Below are positions 14,957 to 22,695 of a stretch of 64,000 nucleotides of DNA, piece after piece. Numbering within the stretch: the first letter of the stretch is position 1; every line of letters starts with the position of its first letter. This DNA comes from Oceanobacillus kimchii X50 (GTDB taxonomy: Bacteria; Bacillota; Bacilli; Bacillales; Amphibacillaceae), in NCBI RefSeq assembly GCF_000340475.1, contig NZ_CM001792.1, positions 2,484,921-2,548,920 of the forward strand. The letters run 5' to 3'. The notes beneath the pieces were generated by a model. That model saw nothing but the letters and a program-made list of their open reading frames with translations, did not search any database and was not told where the DNA came from. The position numbers were made by a program, and so were the translations under genes.

Positions 14957-15247
14957 TCACCCCTTCAACTCATTCATGAGATTAATAGCCTTACTCCCTC
15001 GTACTACTGATCTATCCCAAAACTGTATATAAGCATCGTTTTCTAATCCATGACCACAGCAGGCGTTCATAACATTTGGTAGTGTTCCTAGACATCCGTC
15101 ATGTCCTTCTGGTGTGCTAAACAATCCACAATGCCCACAGCTTCTTTCCTGCCATTTTCCTACTGTTGATTCTTTGGTATCGCTATATACCCACTCAGTG
15201 CCGTTGTGCTCTATTGGATGACCTCTAAAGCGTGATTTAGCTGTCAT
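14957..15247 (-). CDS. Conserved phage Cys/His-rich protein, 96 aa
   Basis: The segment SCGHCGLFSTPEGHDGCLGT followed by NVMNACCGHGLENDAYIQFW is a signature seen in many Firmicute phage proteins of unknown role. The cysteines and histidines probably bind zinc. It overlaps the next upstream gene by 4 bases (ATGA). Confidence 0.65.
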   Translation of the reverse strand: MTAKSRFRGHPIEHNGTEWVYSDTKESTVGKWQERSCGHCGLFSTPEGHDGCLGTLPNVMNACCGHGLENDAYIQFWDRSVVRGSKAINLMNELKG

Positions 15248-15612
15248 CCCTCTACTCCCTTCAATGCATCGCTAACAATGTGGTGAATTGTATAAGTTGA
15301 TGGTTGGTATTCTCTTGGATTAATTGTTAAAGACTTAACTTCTTCCAAAGCCTGTTTGTAGCGCTTATTTTTCTCTCTTAATTCCTGATTTGTAACGTAA
15401 TACGATTGGGCAGTGTCCTTCCATTCGTCCTTTTCTTTCTCCAACTCCTCCACCTTAGCTTGTAGTTCTTCTGCCTTTTGTGCTTGGTGGATAATATAAT
15501 CAATTAATTCCTGTTCTTTGTCAGTAATAGGCTCGTGATCATTTGCAACACCTAATTTGTGCAATAATGTTGCTTCTGCTTTTAAAAATTGTTTATTTTC
15601 CAACCTACTCAT
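15244..15612 (-). CDS. Coiled-coil hypothetical phage protein, 122 aa
   Basis: A long charged coiled coil spans residues 40-95 (HQAQKAEELQAKVEELEKEK, NQELREKNKRYKQALEEVKS). The protein starts SRLENKQFLKAEATLLHKLG. It shares the 'QKAEELQAKVEEL' style with the 88-aa gene at 15802, so the two may be related small proteins. Both ends overlap neighbours by 4 bases. Function unknown. Confidence 0.6.
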   Translation of the reverse strand: MSRLENKQFLKAEATLLHKLGVANDHEPITDKEQELIDYIIHQAQKAEELQAKVEELEKEKDEWKDTAQSYYVTNQELREKNKRYKQALEEVKSLTINPREYQPSTYTIHHIVSDALKGVEG

Positions 15613-15809
15613 TCCATTCCCTCCAAAACCATCACATCAGGACTCAACGTATTCCAATTCCACATAACAGGATTAGGGCTGTCATTTATATGAACAAGTG
15701 GCATTTCGCCAAGCCAACCTAATTCCGTGATCGTTCCTTTATTTCCGTTCACATCTTGTAGCACCATACCTACTCTTAAATATCCAACATCAATTAACCT
15801 TTTACTCAT
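15609..15809 (-). CDS. Small beta-rich hypothetical protein, 66 aa
   Basis: It reads MSKRLIDVGYLRVGMVLQDV, NGNKGTITELGWLGEMPLVH and ends with LSPDVMVLEGME. It looks like a small SH3-like or KOW-like barrel. It overlaps both neighbours (4 and 8 bases) in the early operon. Function unknown. Confidence 0.6.
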   Translation of the reverse strand: MSKRLIDVGYLRVGMVLQDVNGNKGTITELGWLGEMPLVHINDSPNPVMWNWNTLSPDVMVLEGME

Positions 15810-16068
15810 CCCTAGATTCCTCCAATGCTTCTCCAGTAATGTTTAATACTTTTCTTAAAAATTCATTTCCACCGTAGCGACTACAAGATTCTTTTACTAG
15901 ATTTTCAATAGATTCTAATTTGCTTTCTAGTTCTTCCGCTTTCTCAGCTTCTCCGAGCAACCAACTAATTGCTCCAGGATGTAAATTAAAGTCCACTTTC
16001 TCGCCATTCGCTAATTTATCTATTCTATCCCTGTACCATTGAGTAAGTTCTGTTAATTTATCTTCCAT
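15802..16068 (-). CDS. Small helical hypothetical protein, 88 aa
   Basis: It starts MEDKLTELTQWYRDRIDKLA and has the segment GEAEKAEELESKLESIENLV. Charged and helical, with one coiled-coil stretch. It is coupled to the gene at 15609 by an 8-base overlap. Not recognised. Confidence 0.55.
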   Translation of the reverse strand: MEDKLTELTQWYRDRIDKLANGEKVDFNLHPGAISWLLGEAEKAEELESKLESIENLVKESCSRYGGNEFLRKVLNITGEALEESRDE

Positions 16069-16086
16069 CCCTAAAACCCTCCCGGC

Positions 16087-16689
16087 TTAATTTGATAAAT
16101 CTAATCTATCTTTTTCAAAACAAGAAACTTTATATTGATCTTTAACGTTCTCATAAGATTCCCAATTGCCGTCTTTGAAATAGACAGTTGTTCCTTCACT
16201 GAATTCAAGTACTCTTTCTACAACCGGCGAATAACTATGTCCTTTATCGTAAAGAGCGTCATTCTCTCTCAACTCCCAAACTTCCCTACCATGCTTCGCC
16301 CACCATCTACGCTCTTTTTCTTGTTTTATTTCTTCTGGTGTGGCGTGGCGTGTATTTCCGTGACCAGATGTATTTGGCGCGCCATCAAGAGTTTCTATTT
16401 GAATAGAACCTATAGGGAGTATTTCAACCACCCGATAAAATCCTTCTTCTTGTCTGTCCTTCCACTTGACCATTACATAATCGCCTTTCTTAAACTCCGA
16501 TTCTATTTCATATCCATTTTCAATTAATAAGGCTCGAGCAAAGTCACCAGTTGACATTTGAGCTATTTTTAAATCCGGTCTTTTGTTATATGGGTGTATC
16601 GCAATTGCATAGTCTACCTGTTGCTTACCACCTTCCTTAATATCCTCTATTTCTTCCGCCTGTTCCTTCGTCACTTTTACTTTCTCCAT
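16087..16689 (-). CDS. Hypothetical early phage protein with small barrel domains, 200 aa
   Basis: An N-terminal helical part is followed by a barrel-like segment (FKKGDYVMVKWKDRQEEGFY, RVVEILPIGSIQIETLDG), then a charged middle (EEIKQEKERRWWAKHGREVW), and a C-terminal strand-rich part (EGTTVYFKDGNWESYENVKD). The first barrel resembles modules binding nucleic acid or protein tails, but this is only a structural impression. Function unknown. Confidence 0.6.
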   Translation of the reverse strand: MEKVKVTKEQAEEIEDIKEGGKQQVDYAIAIHPYNKRPDLKIAQMSTGDFARALLIENGYEIESEFKKGDYVMVKWKDRQEEGFYRVVEILPIGSIQIETLDGAPNTSGHGNTRHATPEEIKQEKERRWWAKHGREVWELRENDALYDKGHSYSPVVERVLEFSEGTTVYFKDGNWESYENVKDQYKVSCFEKDRLDLSN

Positions 16690-16694
16690 CCTTA

Positions 16695-17093
16695 CTACCT
16701 CCCTTTGTTATCTGAACCGGTTATAACCATTTCCAGATCATTGCGCCTTCTACATCTATACACCCTAACTTTAAGTCCTTCTTTAGACTTCCTAACTCCA
16801 CCCACAGCTGTATCTAAATCCTTGAGTTTACCGTTCATGCTTTTAAGGACAGGCACTACATGTTTTAATTCTTCGTTCTGGTCTTTTAATACTCTGCGCT
16901 TGCGTAAAACGTCCTGCATTTGTTTATATGCTTTAAAACCATCACGAGCGTTTAAATCAACTAGCTCCATATAATGCATTAAGTCCATTCGTTCTTGCTC
17001 CAGTTGCTTAATCTGATCTAAATTATCTCCGTATATTTTTGGTAATTCTCTAATAGCATCACGAACATGATTTATGGTTTGTTCAATGTCCAT
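16695..17093 (-). CDS. Coiled-coil hypothetical protein, 132 aa
   Basis: I chose ATG at 17093 (MDIEQTINHVRDAIREL) because AGGAG lies 7-8 bases upstream; an in-frame TTG at 17111 lies inside the previous gene and lacks a site. The protein is helical and basic (QLEQERMDLMHYMELVDLNA, then VLRKRRVLKDQNEELKHVVP). It could be a structural or DNA-associated phage protein. Not recognised. Confidence 0.55.
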   Translation of the reverse strand: MDIEQTINHVRDAIRELPKIYGDNLDQIKQLEQERMDLMHYMELVDLNARDGFKAYKQMQDVLRKRRVLKDQNEELKHVVPVLKSMNGKLKDLDTAVGGVRKSKEGLKVRVYRCRRRNDLEMVITGSDNKGR

Positions 17094-17104
17094 TCCCTCA
17101 CTCC

Positions 17105-17221
17105 TCACCAATTTTTAAAGAGTTCATAATATGTTTTTTGCCAATATTGGGATAACTTAGGATTGAATTTGTTTGTTGTTCCTTGCCTTCTGCGTTCGCT
17201 TATTTTGAATTTAATTATCAT
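17105..17221 (-). CDS. Very small basic protein, 38 aa
   Basis: ATG at 17221 to TGA at 17105 encodes MIIKFKISERRRQGTTNKFN and ends YWQKTYYELFKNW. AGAGGTG, which spans the upstream stop, serves as its ribosome site. It fills an otherwise empty 110-base gap in a tightly packed operon. The charged, aromatic-rich composition is typical of real small phage proteins. Function unknown. Confidence 0.5.
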   Translation of the reverse strand: MIIKFKISERRRQGTTNKFNPKLSQYWQKTYYELFKNW

Positions 17222-17222
17222 T

Positions 17223-17549
17223 TCACACCTCTGATTGATACCTTGATATAGTTTGTAATCCGTTTAGTTCGCTTTGCAACGCTCTTAATGATTCGACTGA
17301 ACTTTTGTATTTACCATCTGCTAGATCACGAGCAAGTTTTAATTCTGCTACATTTCCACGTGCTACATCCGGTATAAGAGTAGCTTGTACTCCTTTTGCT
17401 TTGAGTTTCATAATCTCGATGGATAGAGCTTGTCTATACTCGTACTCTGTTTCAGCTTTTTCACGAGCCATTTTGTGTATTTCATTAGTTGCCTTTTCGA
17501 TACGTCTACTTGCATGTATCATCATCTGGATAATGTTCTGGAGTTCCAT
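17223..17549 (-). CDS. Coiled-coil hypothetical phage protein, 108 aa
   Basis: Mostly helical: HASRRIEKATNEIHKMAREK, AETEYEYRQALSIEIMKLKA and LADGKYKSSVESLRALQSEL. Its ATG overlaps the RusA gene stop by 1 base. Similar helical proteins often sit beside the resolvase in Bacillus phage operons. Function unknown. Confidence 0.6.
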   Translation of the reverse strand: MELQNIIQMMIHASRRIEKATNEIHKMAREKAETEYEYRQALSIEIMKLKAKGVQATLIPDVARGNVAELKLARDLADGKYKSSVESLRALQSELNGLQTISRYQSEV

Positions 17550-18130
17550 TAGATAAACTCCTTGATATTGACCTGTATTCTAGGATTCTCTTTATCAATG
17601 ACGAATCTGTGAGATACATCACCAATCTGTTTCCAACCGTCATTTTTGAGTACTCCTGCCTTTACCAACCCATCAAAGATAAATTTCTGACCAGCCATGA
17701 TGTTATCTTTATCTTGGCGTTTATCTATGCAATACCAGACAATCTCAAAATCTGCGCTCTCTACTTTTTCTAGATTCATAGCATGAATTTGTACTAATGC
17801 AGTAAAATCTTTCTTCATGTTGGAATACTGCATGTGGTGTTTTTTGCTTGCTGCAATGATTTTATTCATGTTAGGTAAAGCTCCTGGTATTTCGAATGTT
17901 TGCATGGTGTAATCGTTTCTCCCTTCAAATGGTCCTACAAATTCGCCATCTACTACTGCTCTATGAATCAATGCAATGAATACATCAACTTCATGTGAAT
18001 TAGTCATTTTTGCAATATCTTTGTATCCAAAACCTTCTAGATTCAATTCAACAATTTCATTAAAATTCGATTCTTCAGGTTTGAAATTAAATCCATCGAG
18101 TAAAAATATGCGTTTTTCTGCTACTTTCAT
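17549..18130 (-). CDS. RusA-like Holliday junction resolvase with N-terminal extension, 193 aa
   Basis: Residues 75-193 form a RusA-type nuclease: FEIPGALPNMNKIIAASKKH, then KRQDKDNIMAGQKFIFDGLV and LKNDGWKQIGDVSHRF. The spaced aspartates (DKDN, FDG, NDG) match the metal-binding set. RusA resolves junctions during phage recombination and packaging. The first 70 residues include an HTH-like segment (GYKDIAKMTNSHEVDVFIAL), as in YqaN-type phage resolvases. The start overlaps the 47-codon gene by 4 bases. Confidence 0.8.
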   Translation of the reverse strand: MKVAEKRIFLLDGFNFKPEESNFNEIVELNLEGFGYKDIAKMTNSHEVDVFIALIHRAVVDGEFVGPFEGRNDYTMQTFEIPGALPNMNKIIAASKKHHMQYSNMKKDFTALVQIHAMNLEKVESADFEIVWYCIDKRQDKDNIMAGQKFIFDGLVKAGVLKNDGWKQIGDVSHRFVIDKENPRIQVNIKEFI

Positions 18131-18270
18131 TTATTCATCACCGCCAATGACTTTCTTAGATGTTCTAAATTACGGTCAAATTCAGCATGCTGTTGTTTAA
18201 TACATTCAGAGTTATTACAAGGCTCAATTACTACGAACGAGCTATAATACTGCGTTTTGCACTCACACAT
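18127..18270 (-). CDS. Small cysteine-containing protein, 47 aa
   Basis: ATG at 18270, directly after the loader stop and with AAAGGA upstream, encodes MCECKTQYYSSFVVIEPCNN, then SECIKQQHAEFDRNLEHLRK. Four cysteines (C-x-C ... C ... C) suggest a zinc site. It overlaps the RusA start as ATGA. A real small gene is likely because it exactly fills the gap. Function unknown. Confidence 0.6.
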   Translation of the reverse strand: MCECKTQYYSSFVVIEPCNNSECIKQQHAEFDRNLEHLRKSLAVMNK

Positions 18271-19113
18271 CTATTTCAGTCCTTTCATTCGATGGTCTGG
18301 ACCTTTTACTTGAAGTATCTCTGCTCCAGATGCCATCCTGCTTAATATTCGTTTACCATGTGTTTCACCGTACTTCTTTTTAACCTCAGCACTACTGTAA
18401 TTTAAGTTGTATAGGTTACATTTGCCCTGCCTGCTATCTAATATTTGATAAGTTATATCACCGGACCATGTTTCAAAGCCATTATCTGACTTAGATCGTT
18501 CTCCTGCTATTTCGTCTAAAATAAGCACGTCAGCTTTTGAAATGGTTTCTAAGATGATTGATTCGGTTAAATCCGTTTGACCCTTATACGTGCTTTGTAT
18601 GAGCTTCATAAGCTCTGGTACTTTGGCAAAGATAACAATTTTATTTACTTCAAAGTTCTTATTCTTGCCTTGCCAATCTCGACCAGTCCACAATACCTTT
18701 TGTTTTTCTAATTCTCGTGCAGCACATCGGAATAAATGTGATTTCCCTGTACCAGGGTCGCCCTGAAGTACCAAAGCTTGATGTTTATCTTGTATTAATT
18801 CTTGTACTAGATTCATAGCTTCAATTTGTTCATTTGTCTTTGGCACATAATCCTCAAAGGTGACATTTTCAAGTTCTGGTGGTATATAATTAATCGTTTT
18901 TGCCTTGTTTGCCAATTCTCGCCTTTTTAAAGGCTCATAGCCGTCCGTTTGTTGTTTGGTTAGTTTAGTATTCTCACAGGTTAAACAAACGCTGTATTGC
19001 TCTCCTTTGCGTTCATAAATGGGAACTGTGCTTTTACAAGTCTCACAAGTTCGAGAGCCTACTTGTTCAATTCCTTGTGATTTTAGTATGTTTACATCTT
19101 TAATTGATTTCAT
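18271..19113 (-). CDS. DnaC/DnaI-type helicase loader, AAA+ ATPase, 280 aa
   Basis: It loads the host replicative helicase at the phage origin. An N-terminal zinc finger (CETCKSTVP with CLTC) precedes the AAA+ core: Walker A GDPGTGKSH, Walker B VLILDEIAGE, sensor-type NLYNLNYSS and arginine-finger region HGKRILSRM. I chose ATG at 19113 because AGGTGG lies 5 bases upstream. It follows directly after the initiator gene, the standard pair in Firmicute phages. Confidence 0.88.
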   Translation of the reverse strand: MKSIKDVNILKSQGIEQVGSRTCETCKSTVPIYERKGEQYSVCLTCENTKLTKQQTDGYEPLKRRELANKAKTINYIPPELENVTFEDYVPKTNEQIEAMNLVQELIQDKHQALVLQGDPGTGKSHLFRCAARELEKQKVLWTGRDWQGKNKNFEVNKIVIFAKVPELMKLIQSTYKGQTDLTESIILETISKADVLILDEIAGERSKSDNGFETWSGDITYQILDSRQGKCNLYNLNYSSAEVKKKYGETHGKRILSRMASGAEILQVKGPDHRMKGLK

Positions 19114-19122
19114 AAGCACCAC

Positions 19123-19887
19123 CTAAAACATTTGATCATATGCGTCAATTGGTTTCTGTTCAACTTGTTGATTGAGATAACCTTCAAACTTATTCCCAAA
19201 GAGTGTTTCTGGTCTTAGATACTGGCTCATTTTAGAGTCGTTCTTCCATTCCGTCACCTTGGTATCTACGACCTTTTTAAAATCATCTAACCTAAATCCT
19301 TCATTCCAACGAGCTTTAATACATGTCTTGGTTTTATTGGTTGATGATTTATATTTTTTTCCTGCAGAAGAATTTAGGTAATCGATTATTTCAGAGAAGG
19401 GAATGTTTTTTACTTCTTCTTCTCTTTCTTCTTCTACTTCTCTTTCTATTTCTCTTTCTATTTCTCTTTCTTCCCCTAGGTCTATACCTACCGTATCTAT
19501 ACCGTATCCATACTCTTTACATTTTGTAATAAAAAGTTGCACGAACCCTTCATACTTCACGCTTTCTAACTCTTTCTTAATAAGTGAAGTTACCTTTGGA
19601 GAGTTAATCCAGTTAAACTTCGTCCAATTTAAAATCATAATCTCTCGTGTCGGTTCGTGATAAGAAATTTTTCCATATTCTTCAAAACGATGAATTAATT
19701 TATCAACTGTTTCTCTGTTGTAGCCTGTTTCAGTTTCCATAATTCTTTTAGGAAGCTCATATATGCCACATTGAGAAGTTTTACTATTTGTCATAAGGTA
19801 CAAGTAGAAATATTTTTCTTCCGGTGTTAGGTCCAGAACAAACCCATCCTGCCAAAACTCCACATGAACTTGCCTGTATTTAGCCAT
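19123..19887 (-). CDS. Phage replication initiator (DnaD-like N-domain, Phg_2220_C C-domain), 254 aa
   Basis: The N-terminal winged-helix part (EEKYFYLYLMTNSKTSQCGI, LPKRIMETETGYNRETVDKL) resembles phage DnaD/DnaB-type initiators. The C-terminal part (FSEIIDYLNSSAGKKYKSST, then LRPETLFGNKFEGYLNQQ) is the conserved C-terminal domain of phage replication proteins. Between them is an E/R-rich low-complexity linker (EEREIEREIEREVEEEREEE) encoded by short tandem repeats. ATG at 19887 follows GGTGG. Origins often lie inside such genes. Confidence 0.85.
   Translation of the reverse strand: MAKYRQVHVEFWQDGFVLDLTPEEKYFYLYLMTNSKTSQCGIYELPKRIMETETGYNRETVDKLIHRFEEYGKISYHEPTREIMILNWTKFNWINSPKVTSLIKKELESVKYEGFVQLFITKCKEYGYGIDTVGIDLGEEREIEREIEREVEEEREEEVKNIPFSEIIDYLNSSAGKKYKSSTNKTKTCIKARWNEGFRLDDFKKVVDTKVTEWKNDSKMSQYLRPETLFGNKFEGYLNQQVEQKPIDAYDQMF
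19439..19513. repeat. 12-bp tandem repeat plus CTATACC repeats inside the initiator gene; candidate origin
   Basis: The 12-bp unit TCTCTTTCTATT is repeated about 2.7 times at 19439-19472, coding the E/R linker. Just beyond, CTATACC occurs twice as a direct repeat (near 19490 and 19503), and TAGGT-CTAT-ACCTA is an inverted repeat. Iteron-like repeats within an initiator gene are a common origin layout, but the repeats could merely reflect the linker. Confidence 0.35.
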
Positions 19888-19992
19888 TTTCAACCACCTT
19901 TATAAAATTAATTGGCATATTCTTGTCCAAATCTGATATACTGTTATAAATAACTTTTTGTAAGAGAGGGAATGGTGCTGTAACACCACCCC
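19888..19992 (-). promoter_or_regulatory. Short gap with a hairpin after the Rha gene stop
   Basis: Right after the Rha stop, the minus strand reads GGGGTGGTG-TTACAG-CACCATTCC, a 9-bp stem with two G-U pairs. The 3' side is not U-rich, so it is not a clear terminator. An A/T-rich stretch before the initiator ribosome site may hold a promoter, but I cannot define its boxes. Confidence 0.3.
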
Positions 19993-20652
19993 TTACATTG
20001 GTCTCCATGCTTCAATCCATGCGACAGCCTCGTCAAAGTCTTGTCGCTTAATCTCACGATAGGTTGGAGCTTGGAATGCTCTTCTTAAATTGCTATGAAT
20101 ATTTGAGTACATTTGTCTTTTGGTTTCCAATGGACCCATAACCCCATCGTTATATAACCTTTCCACACGTCTTTTCACTGAATGATTTACAGCAGTAGCT
20201 TGCCCATGATTCAAGGTAAGCTCATTGTCAAACCTTTCTTCTAAACTACTAACCTTATTTTTAACTTCCGTTATCTCTTTTGATGATTGTAAAGATAACT
20301 CCATAGATGCGATTAATTGTTCTTTTTCTGATAACACTTTAGGTGCATTTAATTTCTTTTCCATTCGTCTAAATTCTGTGATGTACTTCTCTTTAAATTG
20401 TGCAGCAATCTTTCCTGTGTATCCCATTACTAGAAATGAAAATCCATCTTGGGAAATGTAATACATTGGATAATCCTTACCTCTGTTTTGATAGAGTGAC
20501 TCCTTAAAATTTAGGAGCGAAAAATCTTCACTGCATTCTAAATTACGAATATCTTTTATCACATTGTCATGCCTTTTATTAAATACTTCTGCAATCGTTA
20601 AACTATCCGTTACTACCTCTTTATCTTTAATAAACACTAAATCTTTATCCAT
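19993..20652 (-). CDS. Rha-family/ORF6C antirepressor-type regulator, 219 aa
   Basis: The N-terminal Rha domain is clear: VTDSLTIAEVFNKRHDNVIK, DIRNLECSEDFSLLNFKESL and YYISQDGFSFLVMGYTGKIA. The C-terminal ORF6C-type domain follows (LTLNHGQATAVNHSVKRRVE, then RRAFQAPTYREIKRQDFDEA). A coiled coil links them (EITEVKNKVSSLEERF). Rha/ORF6C proteins are found in lambdoid and Firmicute phages as antirepressors or regulators that affect host takeover. Confidence 0.85.
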   Translation of the reverse strand: MDKDLVFIKDKEVVTDSLTIAEVFNKRHDNVIKDIRNLECSEDFSLLNFKESLYQNRGKDYPMYYISQDGFSFLVMGYTGKIAAQFKEKYITEFRRMEKKLNAPKVLSEKEQLIASMELSLQSSKEITEVKNKVSSLEERFDNELTLNHGQATAVNHSVKRRVERLYNDGVMGPLETKRQMYSNIHSNLRRAFQAPTYREIKRQDFDEAVAWIEAWRPM

Positions 20653-20655
20653 GTT

Positions 20656-20820
20656 TTATCCCCTTTCGCATATAGCGTAATGTTTTCTAACTTCTACAAC
20701 GTGATATCCTTTATAACGTGACATGTATTGTTTTACTAATTTCAATAAATGATCTTCATCTTTTGCTATACTCCACAGCATTTTAGGTAATATAACCCTA
20801 GTTGTTACTTGAGACTCCAT
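20656..20820 (-). CDS. Small basic hypothetical protein, 54 aa
   Basis: ATG at 20820 to TAA at 20656 encodes MESQVTTRVILPKMLWSIAK, then LLKLVKQYMSRYKGYHVVEV and ends YAICERG. It overlaps the HNH gene end by 23 bases and stops 4 bases before the Rha start region. The ribosome site is distant (AGGAG 13 bases upstream), so the start is uncertain. The fit into the gap and the balanced composition support it. Confidence 0.5.
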   Translation of the reverse strand: MESQVTTRVILPKMLWSIAKDEDHLLKLVKQYMSRYKGYHVVEVRKHYAICERG

Positions 20821-21139
20821 AGTATTCCATCAACTCCTGTCTTTTAGATAATCGCCACTCCCTACCATCCTTGGTGTAATCAGCAAAATGATGACAGGTT
20901 CCAGAGTTAACAGATGGACCACAAAGTAATGCTACATTCCAAGGCTCATCACCTCGACCACCCTGCGAAGCTTGTTCCAAATGAGCCATTTCAAAAGCAT
21001 ATGACTGATATGTTCCGCAACGTTCACATTGACCACCAGAGCGGTGTTTAACTTCTTCACGTACTTTAGGTGTAATCTTGCTTAACCGCCCACGTTTGGG
21101 TTTTCTGCGCTTATGGTTTGGCTTAGGCACAGGCTGCAT
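20798..21139 (-). CDS. HNH endonuclease-like early protein, 113 aa
   Basis: A basic N-terminus (KPNHKRRKPKRGRLSKITPK) precedes an HNH-type core: GGQCERCGTYQSYAFEMAHL, then PWNVALLCGPSVNSGTCHHF. The two Cys pairs and the histidines fit a metal-dependent nuclease. Its place beside exonuclease and annealing protein suggests a role in DNA processing or recombination rather than packaging. It is a separate gene from the packaging HNH at 8683. Confidence 0.7.
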   Translation of the reverse strand: MQPVPKPNHKRRKPKRGRLSKITPKVREEVKHRSGGQCERCGTYQSYAFEMAHLEQASQGGRGDEPWNVALLCGPSVNSGTCHHFADYTKDGREWRLSKRQELMEYYGVSSNN

Positions 21140-21143
21140 ATAA

Positions 21144-21719
21144 TCACTCCTTTGGAAATATCATTAAATCCCTGCAATGTTCTAGATATTCCACTCTCTG
21201 CCTGTGTTCCTGTAATTGCGTTGTACTAATGTTCACTGGTATTTCAAAAAGCTTGTACACGTCTAATGAGTCAAAAGGATAAAGCAGTCTTTCTTCATCA
21301 ACTTGATATGCAATGATTGAAGCATTTGGAAGCTCAAATACATACATATAATGAATAAGTTGACGTTTGTAATTCGGTGGTATTTTACCGCTTATAAGCC
21401 ATTCGAATGCTTTAGAAGTTGCTTTTACATCCGATACCTTATCACCCAAAATATAGTCAGTATTTGCTCTTGCTATGCCTTTTACTTTGGATTCATCACG
21501 TATCCCTATAACTCCGTTTTCCGATTCATATAAATCTATAATGTCGTGTTCTAAGATAGTTCCAATAGCCATGCTTTTATTATTAAATTCTTCTTCCGGT
21601 ACTTCTGCTAACTTCTTTTCCCACCACTTTATAAAAGTCTTAGTGTCGTATTTCATGTAAATCATATTGGCTTCCGAACCACCGATATATTTAAATCGAT
21701 CACTGGTTGTTGTTATCAT
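21144..21719 (-). CDS. YqaJ/lambda-exo-type recombination exonuclease, 191 aa
   Basis: A PD-(D/E)XK nuclease of the YqaJ type. Motifs are FKYIGGSEANMIYMKY near the N-terminus, IGTILEHDIIDLYESENG, and the metal/catalytic pair in ANTDYILGDKVSDVKATS (D...D-x-K). It makes single-strand ends for the partner annealing protein encoded directly upstream (20-base overlap). It is slightly short for the family but has all the core motifs. Confidence 0.82.
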   Translation of the reverse strand: MITTTSDRFKYIGGSEANMIYMKYDTKTFIKWWEKKLAEVPEEEFNNKSMAIGTILEHDIIDLYESENGVIGIRDESKVKGIARANTDYILGDKVSDVKATSKAFEWLISGKIPPNYKRQLIHYMYVFELPNASIIAYQVDEERLLYPFDSLDVYKLFEIPVNISTTQLQEHRQRVEYLEHCRDLMIFPKE

Positions 21720-22350
21720 TTAGAATCACATCCAATTGACCAATAACGATTTTCTTAGCTGCATGATCATTTGAACGATATAACTTAGTAAAATCTTCTT
21801 TAGAACTTTGGAGAATGTCGTATAATTCTTCTTTGCTTCCGACCTTTTGCAACGCTCTAGCAAATAATGAAGTTATCTGGTCATTTAATGATTTAGTTTC
21901 GTCTTGATTCATTTCTTTCTGTATATCTTTATCTGTATTGATAATGTGTTCTTCTTTAATCCAAAGGCTAAGACCTAAACCAGTGTTAATCGCTACAGCT
22001 TTTACGAATCCACGTTGTTTTGCTTTGTTTATGTCTAGTTGAGTAGGGTTACTAACTACATAGATTCCATTTACTACTGGGTAATCTTCTTCATACTTCT
22101 GACCATCAACTTCTACCCAAACCCTCACAAATGGTGATTCTCCGTTATGGTTGTAAAAGCATGGATAGCCTTGCTCGTTATAGATCATTCCGTATTTAAC
22201 ATTTTCAGCTCCATTTTCATGTAGCAACTTAATGCAGTTAGCCCACTCTAGGTAATCCAATGTTTGTTTTGAATTCTTTTTGACTGGTCTTTTTGCAACC
22301 TCTTTCGATATATCTAAATTAAATAATTCTTGAAATGATTTTAAAGCCAT
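21700..22350 (-). CDS. Sak3-like single-strand annealing protein (DUF1071), 216 aa
   Basis: The DUF1071 signature is present: QTLDYLEWANCIKLLHENG, ENVKYGMIYNEQGYPCFYNH, VRVWVEVDGQKYEEDYPVV and AKQRGFVKAVAINTGLGLSL. Sak3 proteins belong to the Rad52-like recombinases that pair complementary strands during phage recombination. The overlapping exonuclease gene completes the usual two-part system. The C-terminal third is helical and probably recruits partners. Confidence 0.82.
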   Translation of the reverse strand: MALKSFQELFNLDISKEVAKRPVKKNSKQTLDYLEWANCIKLLHENGAENVKYGMIYNEQGYPCFYNHNGESPFVRVWVEVDGQKYEEDYPVVNGIYVVSNPTQLDINKAKQRGFVKAVAINTGLGLSLWIKEEHIINTDKDIQKEMNQDETKSLNDQITSLFARALQKVGSKEELYDILQSSKEDFTKLYRSNDHAAKKIVIGQLDVILNDNNNQ

Positions 22351-22360
22351 GGTTTACCTC

Positions 22361-22675
22361 CTACATGAAATCCGATAGTTTATGCCCTGCTTCTCTCATA
22401 TCACGTTCTTGTTCAGTTAATCCGTATGGGTTGGATGGTTCAGCTTTTTCTTCGACAAGACAAAATACTTTAAGGTCTTCAATATAAAAATATTTTTTGT
22501 ATGGATAAATGAGGTCACTTCATTCTTCATAAAATACTTCTTGATCATTAATAATTTGATCGAATATAAAATCTGTAACGTGCAATTGTGGACCAGTGTA
22601 ATCAATAGTTAATGAAATAAACTCCCTATCGTTGTTAATAACTTCTACAGCTTCAACCATTTTATTTAAATCCAT
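22361..22675 (-). pseudogene. 104-codon frame interrupted by one TGA, possibly a recent nonsense mutation
   Basis: The 51-codon gene at 22520 ends GAA GAA TGA, and the same frame continues open: SDLIYPYKKYFYIEDLKVFC, then EKAEPSNPYGLTEQERDMRE, to a TAG at 22361, placed just before the ribosome site of the annealing gene. The continuation has no start codon or ribosome site near its beginning. A TGG (Trp) at this place would make one continuous protein. Alternatively, the second half is non-coding; its composition argues against that. Confidence 0.45.
22520..22675 (-). CDS. Hypothetical early phage protein, 51 aa (as read to the first stop)
   Basis: ATG at 22675 with AAAGGTG upstream encodes MDLNKMVEAVEVINNDREFI, then SLTIDYTGPQLHVTDFIFDQ and ends NDQEVFYEE. 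An in-frame GTG at 22708 is less likely because it overlaps the -10 region on the other strand and has no site. The protein may be the front half of a longer one (see 22361-22675). Function unknown. Confidence 0.55.
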   Translation of the reverse strand: MDLNKMVEAVEVINNDREFISLTIDYTGPQLHVTDFIFDQIINDQEVFYEE

Positions 22676-22695
22676 TTCCAAAACACCTTTCCTTG

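Noticed and set aside
22417..22605. Minus-strand frame of 62 codons
   Set aside because: It overlaps the 51-codon gene and its same-frame continuation in another frame, is lysine/isoleucine-rich without a ribosome site, and ends at no meaningful place.
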